Part shown: positions 15,001 through 30,000 of the stretch, one piece after another | Numbering within the stretch: the first letter of the stretch is position 1 | Layout of the letters: every line of letters begins with the position of its first letter | NCBI GenBank assembly: GCA_007844125.1 | Contig: CM017558.1 | Span: forward strand, 23,965,415 to 24,029,414 | DNA from: Sinonovacula constricta | Lineage: Eukaryota > Mollusca > Bivalvia > Cardiida > Solecurtidae | DNA: 64,000 nucleotides | Reading direction: 5' to 3' | Notes under the pieces: model-generated | Told to the model about the DNA's origin: nothing | Seen by the model: the letters and a program-made list of their open reading frames with translations, nothing else | Database searches by the model: none | Translations under genes and position numbers: made by a program

Positions 15001-18000
15001 ATAAACCTGCCATGGTAGATCAGAAGGCAGAACAGTGGGTCATAAACCTGCCATGGTAGAGCAGTAGGCAGAACATTGGGTCATGAAGATGCCATGGTAG
15101 AGCAGTAGGCAGAACATTGGGTCATAAACCTGCCATGGTAAAGCAGCAGGCAGAACATCAGGTCATAAACCTGCCATGGTAAAGCAGTAGGCAGAACATC
15201 AGGTCATAAACCTGCCATGGTAGAGCAGTAGGCAGAACATTGGGTCATAAATCTGCCATGGTAGAGCAGCAGGCAGAACATTGGGTCATAAATCTGCCAT
15301 GGTAGAGCAGCAGGCAGAACATTGGGTCATAAACCTGCCATGGTAGAGCAGAAGGCAGAACATTGGGTCATAAACCTGCAATGGTAGAGCAGTAGGCAAA
15401 ACATTGGGTCATAAACCTGCCATGGTAGAGCAGAAGGCAGAACATTGGGTCATAAACCTGCCATGGTAGAGCAAAAGGCAGAACATTGTGTCATAAACCT
15501 GTTACAGTAGAGCAAAAGGCAGAACATTGGGTCATAAACCTGCCATGGTAGAGCAGTAGGCAGAACATGGGGTCATAAACCTGCCATGGTAGAGCAGTAG
15601 GCAGAACATGGGGTCATAAATCTGCCATGGTAGAGCAGTAGGCAGAACATGGGGTCATAAACCTGCCATGGTAGAGCAGTAGGCAGACCATTGGGTCATA
15701 AACCTGCCATGGTAGAGCAGTAGGCAGAACATTGGGTCATAAACCTGCCATGGTAGAGCAAAAAGCAGAACATTGGGTCATAAACCTGCCATGGTAGAGC
15801 AAAAGGCAGAACATTGGGTCATAAACCTGCCATGGTAGAGCAGTAGGCAGAACATGGGGTCATAAACCTGCCATGGTAGAGCAGTAGGCAGACCATTGGG
15901 TCATAAACCTGCCATGGTAGAGCAGTAGGCAGAACATTGTGTCATAAACCTGCCATGTTAGAGCAGTAGGCAGAACATTGGGTCATAAACCTGCCATGGT
16001 AGAGCAGAAGGCAGAACATTGGGTCATAATCATAAAGAGTCTTTGTTACTTTTTCTTAATTAAACTAAAAAATTCCTTAAATTTGGAAAAGATACTTCCT
16101 TATTAAATCTTATTATTAAGTCTTCTTAAGCCTATCAAAAAAATAGATTTAAGGACATTTCTTAGTTTAAGTCAGAAAAAAAAAACTAAGATTGTTTATG
16201 ACTATGGCCCTTGATCTCAATTGTGAGAGGTTTTAACTTCAATCCTTGGTATTAATGTTGTAAAATTTGTAAAAATGGTAGTGGTACTGCTCTTTTTCTT
16301 TGTTCAAGCACATTAAGGACTGGTTGCCTATGGTCAGGATAAGATAACCTGGTATCATGCCAGCTGTTCATGGCATGATATTTCCGGTTAAAGTAGCAGT
16401 ACATCTGCTTCAACTTAACACCTCAGGATAACTAAAAGTACATGCATGACCTATTTTATAATAACTAGATTCATAAGAAAGTTGTCCACATCTTGTAATA
16501 GATGAAAGTCTTAAAAGCTGGCGCCTGTGGCTGAGCAATTAGCGTTGCTGACTTGTAACTCCTCAACCCCTCACAGCTTGGGTTCGAGTCCTGTTCAGGG
16601 TGAAAACTTTTCATGTGGGGCAGTTTTCAAGCTAACCTGCAGAGTGACGGTGGTTCTACCCAGGCATAAGTCTGGGGTCTTCCTCCACCAATAATTAGCT
16701 GGACGTTGCCAATATGACAATAGTTGTGTCTGTGTGAAATAACAAAAAACAAAACTCAACACTTGCTTCTAAGTCTTGTAATGACAGCCAGTTGATGGTT
16801 ACATTTGCCACTTGATCATGTTGTATGTTGGTATTGATAAAAGGGGGTGCATGGATGGTTATTTATTAGTGCAGCTTTTGACAGCGGTGCCTCTTATGGA
16901 ATGCATTTTTATATGGGAACATTAGTGAAGGTGGCAAAAACTGGAAGTTGCAGTTATTCTGTGAGACCTTTTCTAGAGAAAAGACCTGAGTATTCCATTT
17001 TTAAACATTGAAGCTTGCATCAGTAATGTGTAGCTTTCAATAATAAAAATGTAGCTGGCATTTATAGGAATTCACAGCTGTTTGGCAAAGTATCGTTTGG
17101 CAAAAGAAATCAAGTATTCTGATGTTAACAATGCAGCTTGTAAATACAGGTGTAGCAGAGAAAAAGGAAAACAAAGTAGCAAAAATACTCTACTTCCCAT
17201 CAGAGTTATGGTTCGTTACTGTCAAATGTTTATGGAATTAATTGACAGTGTAAAAGAGTGTTTAGTTCCCAGGATAGTCATAGTCTTGTTTAAAGAACAT
17301 GCTCCCTACAGCGCTTGGATGTCTTACATTCTAGCTCTTTCTTGTTGTTGTTATTCCATTTATAATTTACAATTATAAAATAATGGTTCCCTATTAAACA
17401 TTTCTCCTCTGTCTATTCCTGGGTAGATGCAAGCTTTGTCCTTTAATAATTATGTCCTCTTAATATTTCTGACACATTGATGAAAGGACCAGGGGTGGAT
17501 CTAGAAAAGTTTGGTGTGGTGGGGGTGGGGGGTATGAATCAAGGTCCATTCAACTTTATCATAGTAAATAGTAGATATATATAAAAGCTAAGGGATCCTA
17601 ACTTACTACAAATTTTACTTTAAAAGATTAGTATTTTTTAAGCTTACATGTATGTGATTTCACAACTTCACCCTTTTACTGGCTGGTTGGGGGGATGCAT
17701 CCCTGGATCCACCTCACCCTTTTACTGGATGGTGGGGGGATGCATCCCTGGATCCACCTCACCCTTTTACTGGCTGGTTGGGGGGGTTGCATCCCTGGGT
17801 CCACCTCACCCTTTTACTGGATGGTGGGGGATGCATCCCTGGATCCACCTCACCCTTTTACTGGCTGGTTAGGGGGATCCATCCCTGGATCCACCTCACC
17901 CTTTTACTGGCTGGTTGGGGGATGCATCCCTGGGTCCACCTCACCCTTTTACTGGATGGTGGGGGGATGCACTCCTGGGTCCACCTCACCCTTTTACTGG

Positions 18001-21000
18001 CTGGTTGGGGGGGATGCATCCCTGGGTCCACCTCACCCTTTTACTGGCTGGTGGGGGGATGCATCCCTGGATCCACCTCACCCTTTTACTGGCTGGTGGG
18101 GGGATGTATCCCTGGGTCCACCTCACCCTTTTACTGGCTGGTGGGGGATGCATCCCTGGGTCCACCTCACCCTTTTACTGGCTGGTGGGGGGGATGCATC
18201 CCTGGATCTACTTTACCCTTTGACTGGCTGGTGGGGGGATGTATCCCTGGGTCCACCTCACCCTTTTACTGGCTGGTGGGGGGGGATGCATCCCTGGATC
18301 CACCTCACCCTTTTACTGGCTGGTGGGGGGGGTGCATCCTTGGATCCACCTCACCTTTTTACTGGATGGTGGGGGTGTGTATCCCTGGATCCACCTCACC
18401 CTTTTACTGGATGGTGGGGGGAGGCATCCCTGGATCCACCTCACCCTTTTACTGGATGGTGGGGAGATGCATCCCTGGGTCCACCTCACCCTTTTACTGG
18501 CTGGTGGGGGGGATGCATCCCTGGATCTACTTTACCCTTTGACTGGCTGGTGGGGGGGATGTATCCCTGGGTCCACCTCACCCTTTTACTGGCTGGTGGG
18601 GGGGGGGTGCATCCCTGGATCCACTTTACCCTTTGACTGGTTGGTGGTGGGGATGCAGGGTGGGGAACTACAGGGATTCCATATACAACATCATTTTGCT
18701 GTCAGTAGTATTCTTTATGGTTTGTGATAGTTGTTTGTATTGGATCAATTTCACTTTCATTTTTCAGGTATGAGATATAAATAATAGTGGCTGTTCTGGC
18801 GTTTATTATACTTTATAATTAAACTGTTTTACAGCAAGTTTTTTTTTAAAGTTTTGTTTACCTGTTTTGGTAATATCAATGTACTATTGGCAAAATCCCA
18901 CAAATTGAGGAGGACCCCAAGCAAGTATCTGGGTAGAACCAGTCACCCACCCTAACCCCCTACCTCCACACCCCACCACCCACTCATCCTCATGATTTTT
19001 TTTCCCTGACCAGAGCTCGGAACTGGCTGAACAGTTCAGTTTTTAATGATATAAGACATTTTGTGTAGTTAGAACATCTGTAAAGATAAATCAGTGTCTT
19101 GCCTCTGCCGGCATTGAGCATTTGAAATAACAGTTGGTTATGAGAGCTGAGTTAAGTAGATGAGTGTTTTATAACTGTAAGTGGATTAACAGTAGACACT
19201 CAGTGGCTTGGATTAGTGGATTAGAGAGAGCTACAGGTATAGGGTTTAATCGCCCTAGATTGTGTTTGTACTCACCTTGTATAAGAACAGAGGTGCTTGA
19301 TTAAGGAACTCACATTAAAAAGGTAACAATTTGGATATTTTAAATACTTTATTTTTGTGTTCCTAAAAATTATATGTTTGATATCAGTTAGAAAATACTT
19401 GTACTTATAAATGATTTCATTTGTGTATGATTACAGTTGTGGGTTTATCATACATGTTAACTTTTTCTGAGGCCAAAGTGAGAGATTTTCTCTTGCAAAG
19501 TGGGAAATTTGTTATTTTCATATAAACAAAGAAGAAAGATATCCATTTCCAAGTAGGGAGATTTCTGAAAGTGTGTAAAACACCCCACATTTTCAAATAA
19601 TTTTGAACCTTAAAGATAGGAGTCTCCCTCCAAAAGTGGGAGAGTTCACATGTATGGTTTATAGTTATATTAATTTATTTTGTAATTTTAAGAATATATG
19701 AGAGATTTGATAGTATTGAGACATACAATCATTGTGATAGCTTTCTTCTATTTTTTGTTGTTGGCTTTCAGTGTTATGGGCATAAACTGTAGATTTTTAA
19801 AAAATATTTTTGTTAGTTTCACAAGATAGGAAAGAGCAATAGTTGATTTAGTATATTTAGACATACTTTAGCCAATTAGTAAGCAGGACTAGTATGTTTG
19901 CCCCAGGGATGGATCCAGGGGAGGGGGAGGGGGATACGTTCACTCCCACTTCCCACCGACCAGGCAATAGAGTAGAGTTGTGAAAGCACATGCATGCAAG
20001 CTTAAAAAATACTAAACTCTTAATGTTAGTTTTGTCTGACTGCTTAGGTCAAGTTAGGGTCCCTTTCTGTGTATATATCTAGTATTTACTGTGATTAATT
20101 TGAATGGATCTTGATTATACCCCCAACCAAAGTTTTCTGGATCCGCCTCTGGTTTTCTGCCTGCACAAATACTCCGATAAATAGTGGCTGTTATATCACT
20201 ATTCTGTCAAACAGATGTAGATGCATTGATAAATGGGGCTGTTACGATCATGTATGATAATTAACAGTGAAAATGGGCTAAACTTTATGATTGTAAAATG
20301 ATATAATACTTTGAATCACTAGCCAATGTCAGGCTGCTCCATACTAAGTTTGATGGCATTTTGAATCTTTCTTTTATAACGACAAGAAGGTTTCCCTGTT
20401 GACCAATAGTTTGACATAGATCATTGATGCTTCGCATCGATGCTTTCTTGTATGTAAACTGTCTAATATACACATAGGCACCACTGTCCTTCTGTCGAAC
20501 ATTATTTTTCTGTGATGTTTAAAAATAGACTGTGCCCATAACGCTTCAAGAGCCTTCACACAGACTGGTTGTCAAGTATAATGTTAAAACATTTACCTGT
20601 CATTTACGATGTGCAGTGTACATCGTATGTTTCGGCCTAGGACTTCCAGTTCCGATCCTCAAGGCTCCCCCCTTTCTATAGTAATGGCACCTGTGGCCTA
20701 GTGGATGTTTTCATGACCCCTTTAACTCCAAGGTCCATCACTGCTGGGGTTTGAGTCCCGAAGTGGCAGAAACTTTAATGTGGAGAGGTCTTCAAGCTCA
20801 CCTGCAATTTTTGCATGTGGTTCTACCAAGACATTTATCTGGAGTCATTCTCCACCTGTAATTGATGGAAGTTGCTATAATGGCCATAATTGTGTTACTG
20901 TTATTTATCTAAAAAATGAACTGGAAAAAGTGTGAAAATAATGAAATGTTAATATATTATGAGTAACCAGAGATGATGTGTTATAAAAAAAAAATTTGTG

Positions 21001-24000
21001 TGTAAACAGTAGTTAAGTTTCAGAAGCAAATTTGAAGAAACAAAAAATGAAAGTAGACTAACAGTGCTCAAGCCACAGGTATTGTAGAAATTTATTGTAA
21101 TTTTCAAAGATTAATTTCTCTCAGGATTAAAAAAGTTCATTATGTTAACCTATATATTTAGGAAGCAAGAGTTTTATATACTTCACTGAGTAAGAAATGA
21201 TCAAATTATAATGTCTCAGACTTTGCGATTTATAATTGGAAATGTGCCTTGGGTCAGTAGATTAAACCATATCCTTCTAAGCTGTATTTGATTGGGTGTT
21301 GGCAAATTGTGCATATTCAGTTTATCCAGCTTTGACTGAGAGTTGTCTGATTCTAATCTGGATCTGCACTACCTTCTGCCAGATCTCAGGAAATATGTTT
21401 ATTTACAAAGTTGCATTTTGTTAGCAAAAATCTAAAAAATCTGTAGCAAAAAAAAGATCTACCTCTACTTTATAGAATAAATATAGGTCAGGAACTAATG
21501 TAGCTAGACATGGTTTAAACTTGGACACAGTGGCTTAATGCATAATAATAGTCCCTGTATTATAATTAATAAATAGGACCTCGGCTTAATCTCTGTTAAT
21601 CCTGTAGGTCACTAATTGATGTCCACATTGTGTGTGGGTGTACTGAGTACAAGAAAGAAACATCCAAGGCATGCACTTCAAAAGATAACTATTTTGGGAC
21701 CTAATTACTCTCAAACACTGTTGAATCATTTCATATACTTTTGAAAGTAACCAATCATAACTCTGGTGGAAACTAGACTGTCTTCTATGTTGCTTTCTTC
21801 CTTGTCACCTGCTACAGCAGTAATTACAAGTTGCATTGTTTACATCGGCAAACTCAGTTTCTTTTGTTAAACAAGACCTTGCAAAAAAGATCCAAATTCA
21901 TATTAATACCTACTACCTTTTTATAATTGCAAGCCACGCTTTATTGTTGCAAGATACACTGTAAAAAAATGAAAAATTTGGTTCTTTTTCCCTGATAAAA
22001 GTCTCAAAGTGCAGCTGCATATTTCCTGTTGTTAGCACTATTGTCCCCATAAAAAATACATTCCTTAAGAGGCACCGCATTTCAGATCATAAATTGATCT
22101 TTATTTGGGTTTGTTTGCTGGTTGATTGTTAGATCCTGCCAATAATCTGTTATTGCAAGTCGTGCTGAGATGTTGTTAACAGATACTGTGCTAGTACTAC
22201 CATTAAACCTTAACTTACTGGAAACACCATTTGGGTGGGGTACATTCTGTTGGTATGTTTATGTTTTGAAAGGTTTTTATAATAATTTGTTTAGCTGTGA
22301 GTTCTGGCCACATTACTGTGAGGGGCACCCATGCCTAATGGTAAAGACACCGATATGAACCTTCTTGGACTGCAAAGCCTCTCACTGCATGGGTAATAAT
22401 CCTATTTGGGGTGAAGGCCTTAACATAGGAAGGTCTTCTGGCTGACCTACAGTGCACTGGTGGTTCTTCCGTGACATTTGTCTGGGGTCTCTTTCCACCA
22501 AAATAACCGGATGTCACTCTAATGGTCATAATTGGTTGCTGTGATATGTAGAAAAAAATAGCTCACAAAAATCAAAAACAGATTTGTATTTTTTTAAGAT
22601 TGTAAAACTATCAAAACTCAATTTGATGACTTAAACTGTGACTTAAGAAGCTTGTGAATAGACTCCTAAATCAATATGAATGACACATGTATTAAATATG
22701 GAAGTTTACATGGTATTATGATGGTCAAGTGTGTTTATGAGTGTTTACATATGGAAATCTAGCCAGTGTTTCTCCAAGGCCCATTATTGAAGTGTTTTAG
22801 AAACGAAAGATCCATACTTTCTTCTGGTAAGGGAGGGGCAATTGATTTATAGGGACCAACCATTAATCCGGGAGTACTTGATTTATATAAGTTGTACCAC
22901 TTTCACTTGATGAGTCATCAGATTCTGAATATTCTGCTGCATTGAAACATTGAAAATGCCTTGTCATAACTGTTAAGAGTTCATACATGGTATGAGAATT
23001 ATTCAACTGATAAGCTCGGTTTAGTTTATGAATGTTTGTCTCACTTGTATTCTCCTTTTAAAATAATCTTTTAAGATAAACTTAATCCATCTTATTTGTA
23101 ATCGTGTATTGTCATGAAATTGTTCATAAAAAGTACTGCATTTTTGTATTCAACTAGTACAATAATTTTATTTGGAGTTGCATTTGTAAGTGCATGCAAC
23201 CATTGTTGTTTTTTAAATAATTAAGTATTTTTTGTTAATTACTTTGCAAATTGGTATGAAAATGCATAAAATACAAGCATATTTGCAATGAATTATAAAA
23301 ACAGTTTATAAAACAAAGCATGAAACATTATCAATCTAAGCATTTTTTTAAATGATGATATCCTAAAATGATTGTATTTATCTCTATTTTCACATACACT
23401 TCAATAACATGCGATCCACTTCTTTGGAAATGACAATAATTTGCTATTTTTTGTTGGCTTCTTGAACTACGAGCAAATTCTTCCTTCCTCTTTAAACCTT
23501 TTAACTAATATCCCACATGCTGTAAAATGTTTGTCAGTGTTTGCTCTTCAAGTGTGAAGAGTTACTCTGTATCTATTGTCTCAGTTGACAGTCATTATGA
23601 CTACCTGTTATAAATTTCAAGCTGATATATATGACAAACATGGCCCATACACAGAAGATATTTATGACAAACTTTCTAACAGACCTTTCTCACAGAATAG
23701 GAAAAGGTCATGTTTAATCTTAAGCGAAGACACCTAAAAGTTGTATAACTTATATTTATAAATAACCATACACAATCTTTTTTTTTCCTAACAACAACAT
23801 GCAAAAGAAACAAAGCATTTTAGCAAATGTTGTAAATCTAGAATAAAATAGAATAGCTTACAGCAGATAGCCGGCTTGTCTGGATCTACATTATTTGCCA
23901 AAGCCTGTTCATTTTAAAGGTGGTGTCTGACAGTTTGTCTTCATCAAAAACGTGTAAACCTGGAATAGGGGAATTGGGGCACAATTTCTACAAAGTGGTC

Positions 24001-27000
24001 AAACCTAAGTTTTTAAAAAGAAGATTTAAACACTGTCTAAATGGTAAGACAATAGAAATCATCAAATAAATCACTGTACATGCCCATTGTTTCTAAAACT
24101 ACAAATAAGCATGATTGTGATTTCTGCTAAAAACAGACATCGAAGTCAAAGTGTAATACCTGAATGATTATATAAAGTTACGGGTCACATGGTTTTCTTA
24201 GTTTGGAAATATGTCACTGTGCAGCATGGCTTAGATAGGAAATACCTAAGTAATAATGAGTGATGTGTTATGCTTCGCTTTTCACGATGTTAGACATCAA
24301 TAATCAACATTTTTCGAGATCATTTCAGGTTACAATAATTTATTTGGTTTTGGTTCTTTCAGAGAGAAAAAATCTGGTACAAACAGTAGGATACCACCTT
24401 TAAGTTAAGCAGGCTATGATAGCAAGAGGAAGTGGTATAATTTTTTATCTCCTGTTCAGCTTTCGAAGCTTATATTGAAAACCCCCACAACTGACTGGCC
24501 AGATGTTGTGATAAATGGATTCCGGTACAGTCATATCAGGGCATTTGGCAGCATGTTTTCTCAGTGATGGCAGCACTATATTTTCTTCAAGTGAACACTG
24601 TTAGTAATAACTGATAGATTATTGACCATACATCAAACAAATATACCAAAGGTGTGCAATCCAATGTTTGTGAAGTCTCAAGCTCTAGCCCTAAGTATAT
24701 GGACCTCAGCTTCAAATCCCGACCATTACAAATCTTTAATTTTCAATGGAAAGGTGTACCCACCTTATGATTACCCAGTGTCAGGCATTCCTTGAGAACC
24801 CCATCCCCACTCCATAGTCTGATAAAAGTACCTCAGCAGATCGTAGCTATATCCCCAATGTGTTTGATGACTTCAGCTCCCCTCAAGTGGGTTGTTGTCC
24901 AGCCCTGAACAACCCTCGACAAAGCTTCTGAAAGATTTGTCATCCCATATACTCAGGCCGAATCATTTTAGCCACAAGTCACTTTAGGTGTTTTAAGTCA
25001 GATTATAAGATTGTTAAAAGTTTAAGGCGAAGTTAAGCTTATGTGACAGTTTTGGAGAAAGAGAAGGATTAGTTCATCTTCAGTTTTTGTCGACTTTTAG
25101 GTATTAATTTGGAATGATTAATTTGAATTTGTTATGTGTTAGGTCAAAAATTGGAATGCTTGTTTCAAAATATTGTTATGTGTGTCAACAGTGCATGCTG
25201 CTTTCTCTGCATTATTGAAGTTTTATCTTTAAACTCTAAAGACACACATTTGAAGAAGTCATACTGTGCATTAAGCTTACTGATTATTAAAAAAATAGTC
25301 ATTGTCAGTCAGTAAGGTGTTTCTAGTTACTTTGTATCCATAAAAAATGTACAAAATGTTTCTAGTGATTTTAATTTAATCATATGGTGATTTTTGAGTG
25401 GTGATGGTACTTGAAGTTAGATAACAGGCATCCTTGTAAGGTTATGATGGATAGCATACAGGGTCAATCTGGGATGGAATGAGGTTAGTGGAAAGGTAAT
25501 TTGCTTCTCAAAATGTGTTCTATATTTTCCCACTGTCTAACTGACTGACTATCTGTTTAGAATTTCTTTCTTTTATTCACACTTTCTGTCAGTCTTTCTG
25601 TTCATTTGTATTATTTTTTTTTGTTTGTTATTTTTAGCTCACCTGAGCACAGCATTTTTATACCCGTGTTGTGTCATGCAGTTTCAACAATTTGTGAACT
25701 CTCTAAAGACTTCACTGTTGATCCAATCTTCACCAAACTTTGTTTAGACCATGTGGCATCAAAAAGTAGGTTACAAGGTCAAAATAGCCTTGTGAATACA
25801 TTGGAGGCCACATTGATGGCTCAATTTTCACTAAACTTAGAATGATTTCATGAAATCTTAAATGACTTTTTAACTGGGCCATGTGGCATCAAAAAGTAGG
25901 TCACTAGGTCAAATTTAGGAAAAGCCTTGTGGACACACTTGAGGCTACATTTATGGCTCAATTTTCACTAAACTTGGTTAGAATGTTTGTCTGCTTAAAA
26001 TATTTGATGAGTAAATAACTCTGTTATATGGGATCAAAAAGTAACTCACTTGATCAAACCTAGCAAAAAAAAGATTAAACACATGAGAGGCCATGTTTAT
26101 GGCTCAATCTTCACCAAAACTTGGTCAGAATGTTTGGCTGCATTGAATTTTGAATTAATTTGTAACACAAAAGGTTCACATGGGATCAAAAATCACTGTC
26201 AAATCATTGAAAACCCCTTCTAAAAGAGTTTTTTTTGCCTAATCTTTGCTGAACTCAGAAATGTTGTCTGCATGGAAATCTTAATTGGTTAATGTATGCA
26301 AGTATTTGCTAAACAAATCACTAGATGCCAAATGCTTGGTTGTGTACATTTAGTCTTGTGGTTAAAGCACCCTGAAAGCCAGTGTCATCTTTTCTCTCTC
26401 TTCTTCAGCATTTCCCTCTGTTAATGTCACCTTCTTTCTCACACTGTTAGTCTCTCTGTCTCCTTTTATCTGTCTCTACTCCACTTTTTTCTCTTTTGTC
26501 ATTTCTCATTCTACCCATTTTCTCTCAGTATTTATGTTGTTAGTATCGCAATCTCTGTAATTCTCAGTCTCTCCTGCTATATTTTTTCACTCTTCTCTGT
26601 AACCTCCTTCTTCTACTTTTCCTTTATCAGTTTTACTTTATTTTCATACCCTCCTCAATTGGGCGCCCACGGCCAAGCAGTTAGAGTCACTGACTTGAAA
26701 CTCCTCAGCTCTTTACTGTGTGAGTTTGAGTCCCAGTCAGGGCTAGAACATTCATGTGGGGTGGTTTTCCAGCTAACCTGTGGTGCACAGGTGGTTCTAC
26801 CCAGACGCAGTCTGGGTTTCATCAATAATTAGCTGGACGTTGCCAATATGACCATAATTGTATTGGTGCAATGTAACAAAAAACAAAACAACAAACAATA
26901 CCCTCCTTATTACTCCCTCTTATTTTCCCTCCATGGCTCCACTTGTTATACTGGTTCTTTTTTCTTTTCTATTTTTGGAAGCACCAGCACATGTGAACTC

Positions 27001-30000
27001 TCCCATGTTTGGAGGGAGACTCCCACTCTTAAGGTTCGAAAGTATTAGAAAATAAGGGGTGTTTTACACATTTTCAGAAATTTTTCTACTTGGAAACAGA
27101 TAACTTCCTCCTTTGTTCAAATGAAAATAACACTTCTCCCACTTTGCAAGTGAAAATCTCCCACTTTGACCTCAGAAAAAGTTCACATGTATGAGACAGA
27201 CATTTATTTATTTTGCATTAATCAAGTGAAGTGCTGTTAATTTGTCTATTATAGCTGAACTGATTATGTCAATAGCATCTAATCTTGTCTCAGACAATCT
27301 AATTTGGTATGATCATTCTATTTTGGTGTGGCATTATCACAGTTCTATTTATGTATTGTCATCTGGCAAAGACACACTGTTTGTACTAGATGATTGGTCA
27401 TCTACATCAAATAGAAGAATTTGGGAAGCCAATCTAAGGCCAGAACTCTGTGAACTGTGTGACTGGCTGTTAGATCCAAGGGCAACTTTGAAAGTTGTCC
27501 CAAACTAATCACCTCGACAAGGACTAAATGCAACTGATAAATGTCTGTAAATGCTCTATGACAGATTCAAAGTCATATTGGATTTTCTGACAATTTTTCT
27601 TGATGAGCAACTCTATATTCACTTCTTAGATAGATGCCTGGTGCCTTGTAGGACAGCTTCAAGACTTAAATTAAATTTCTTTCCCCTGGCTGGGTCCCAA
27701 GCCTAAGCAGTTGTGGAGGCTAGGACCCTATAAAGCTAATTGTTTGTGGTAAGGGATGATTTTGCAGACTATGGGATAAACATTTCAGGAAAGTCCCTTT
27801 GATTTGTTTGTTTGTTGTTTGTTGGGTTAATCATCCCACCAAGAGTATTTCATTTATCTGCAGACAGTGTTCACTTGAAGCAAATATAGTGATGCCTTCA
27901 CTATGTATAGCATGCCATGAACACATGGCATGAGAATATATCCAGTCACATTATCCTGACACTGGGCAATCAGTTCTGGAACTACCCTTATATTTGCTTG
28001 AGGGTTAGCAGCTATACCACTACCATTGTTTACGACTTGGTATGTTGCAACTCCAGTTAGAACCTGGGGCCTCCCATACCTGGAGCCGACACTCTACTAA
28101 TTGCATTACCTGGTCCAGTCTGTGATTTGTTTATTGGGTTTATTATCCCACCTTCAATCTTTCAATCTTCCAGAGACAGTGTACAATTTAAGTAGATATA
28201 GTGCTACCTTTACTCTGAATACAATGCTATGAACACCTGGCATGACATCACCCCTAGTCACAGTATCCTGAAATACAGGCTAACCATTTGTGGGACTACA
28301 TTTGTACTTGTTTGAGTTTGCATGAGAACAATTATACCTCTACTATTCTTTATGATTTTGGTATGGCGCAGCCAAGGGCCGTCAGCGCTTAGAGCCAGCA
28401 ACTCTTGAAGGTATTACCTGGGAACGTTTTGTAATGTAATATTACCATATTAATTAGTTTTCAGTTAAATAATATTTGGTTATAATTTGGTTAGTTAAAG
28501 ACATCGTTCCGTTTAGTTAAACTAAGTGCAAGTTAAATAAAGCAGGACAATGAATGACATTAATAATAAACCCGAATGATGCAATAAACATTTTGTGTAC
28601 CAGGGAAATAGTAAAATAGCAATAAAGAGGCACGATTCAGGACAGTGATTGATGAATACGTCAAAATATAGGCGGGAAGCGTGAGTTGTGAACCGTAAGA
28701 ATGACACGATAGTCAAAAATGTATGCGACCCCAGTTCGAATGAGCAATTAGCTTTAGACTATATATGTTAGGAGTGCGAGGAGAAGGAAGAGAGACAGGC
28801 TAGGAGAAGGAAGGTAGATCTGGACGAGACGGAAAGTAGATGTGGACGCCTTAGAGAGAGGTATTCATGCCTCACTGTTGTTAGATTGTAAAATGTAACT
28901 TTCATGAATAAACTTGTAATCATGGGACCATGTTGCGTTTCTACTATGGAGCCCCATTACACCACAGTTTCTATAAAGAGTTTTTGGAATTTGTAGAGCA
29001 TACAATAAAAATTTTGAAATATTTCCCATTAAATATATAAAAACCTTGCTTCATAAAACAAGTAAATACAAGAAATTTCTTTCTTTTTTTAGTTTTAAGT
29101 TTTTTTTTATAGTTTAAGTAAGAAAAAATAAGCAAGATTCTATATGAATATGAAACCAGGTTTCTTTGTACAGCACCATTCCATTGGTCAACACCCACTA
29201 TTGACAATCTGATCAGCGTCAAAAGTTGACAGGTTCATTAATTATGAATTGATCATACCTTTTTCTTTCAGTTCCTTTTATCCAGCTCTGTTACTAATGG
29301 CTATAGGATCAGTGTACTATCTCTTAACCTGCTAAGTATTGCTATGAATTGATTAGGCTTAAGCAAATAGTGTAGGTCCCGATCAACCAGCTTCTACAAT
29401 GAGCCCTTTGTTTAGGCCCTTTTGTTGTTGCTAAGTCTGCAACAATATGTCTAGGCACCTTTAAATGCAGATCTAAGAAGATGACTTAAAATAAGTATGG
29501 GTTATTAAAATATGTGGTAGGTCAATGGCTAAGACAGCAAGAATCAATGAAAGTTGACTGAATGTCCACAGTTTCATTATGAAAATATTGAGTCGCGACA
29601 TGGGGATAAAAACCAGCCTGTTTACCAAGCTCTTGGTATGTCTTGTGTCTCCATACATAAGAAGGGAAACTTGAGCAGCATGTTTAAATGAAGTGACTTC
29701 TATTTGTTTTGTTATTATTACACCCTCATATCATTCATTCCAATCATGATCTGTGACTTTTCTAGACTGAAGTATGTATTGGAGTGTTTACCAAGGGATT
29801 TAGCTGGAATTAGCATTCATGATGCATGATGTGTACACGACAGAAGTGGGGATTTAAATGTGTGTTTGTATGTTCTATGAGGATATTTAGAACAGCAGAT
29901 ATCTGCCAGTTTGGCATAAATTGCTGTATACATTGTTCTACTTGTGAAATTTTTTGTACTAGTTGTGGGAAATTACATCTAACAATTCAGTTATAGTTGT

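Noticed and set aside
14961..16029. CRISPR-like array
   Set aside because: Units are contiguous 41-bp repeats without unique spacers, in a eukaryotic intron.
17082..17378. 98-codon open frame in repeat R5
   Set aside because: Copy 2 of the repeat at 45449 does not preserve the frame.
17695..18636. Open frame of 313 codons and overlapping long frames in the 46-bp repeat
   Set aside because: They repeat the same short peptides in all three frames because the G run changes length. This is a minisatellite.
27242..27508. 88-codon open frame in intron 8
   Set aside because: No splice partner, family or repeat support. It lies in AT-rich intron and I see no evidence that it is coding.
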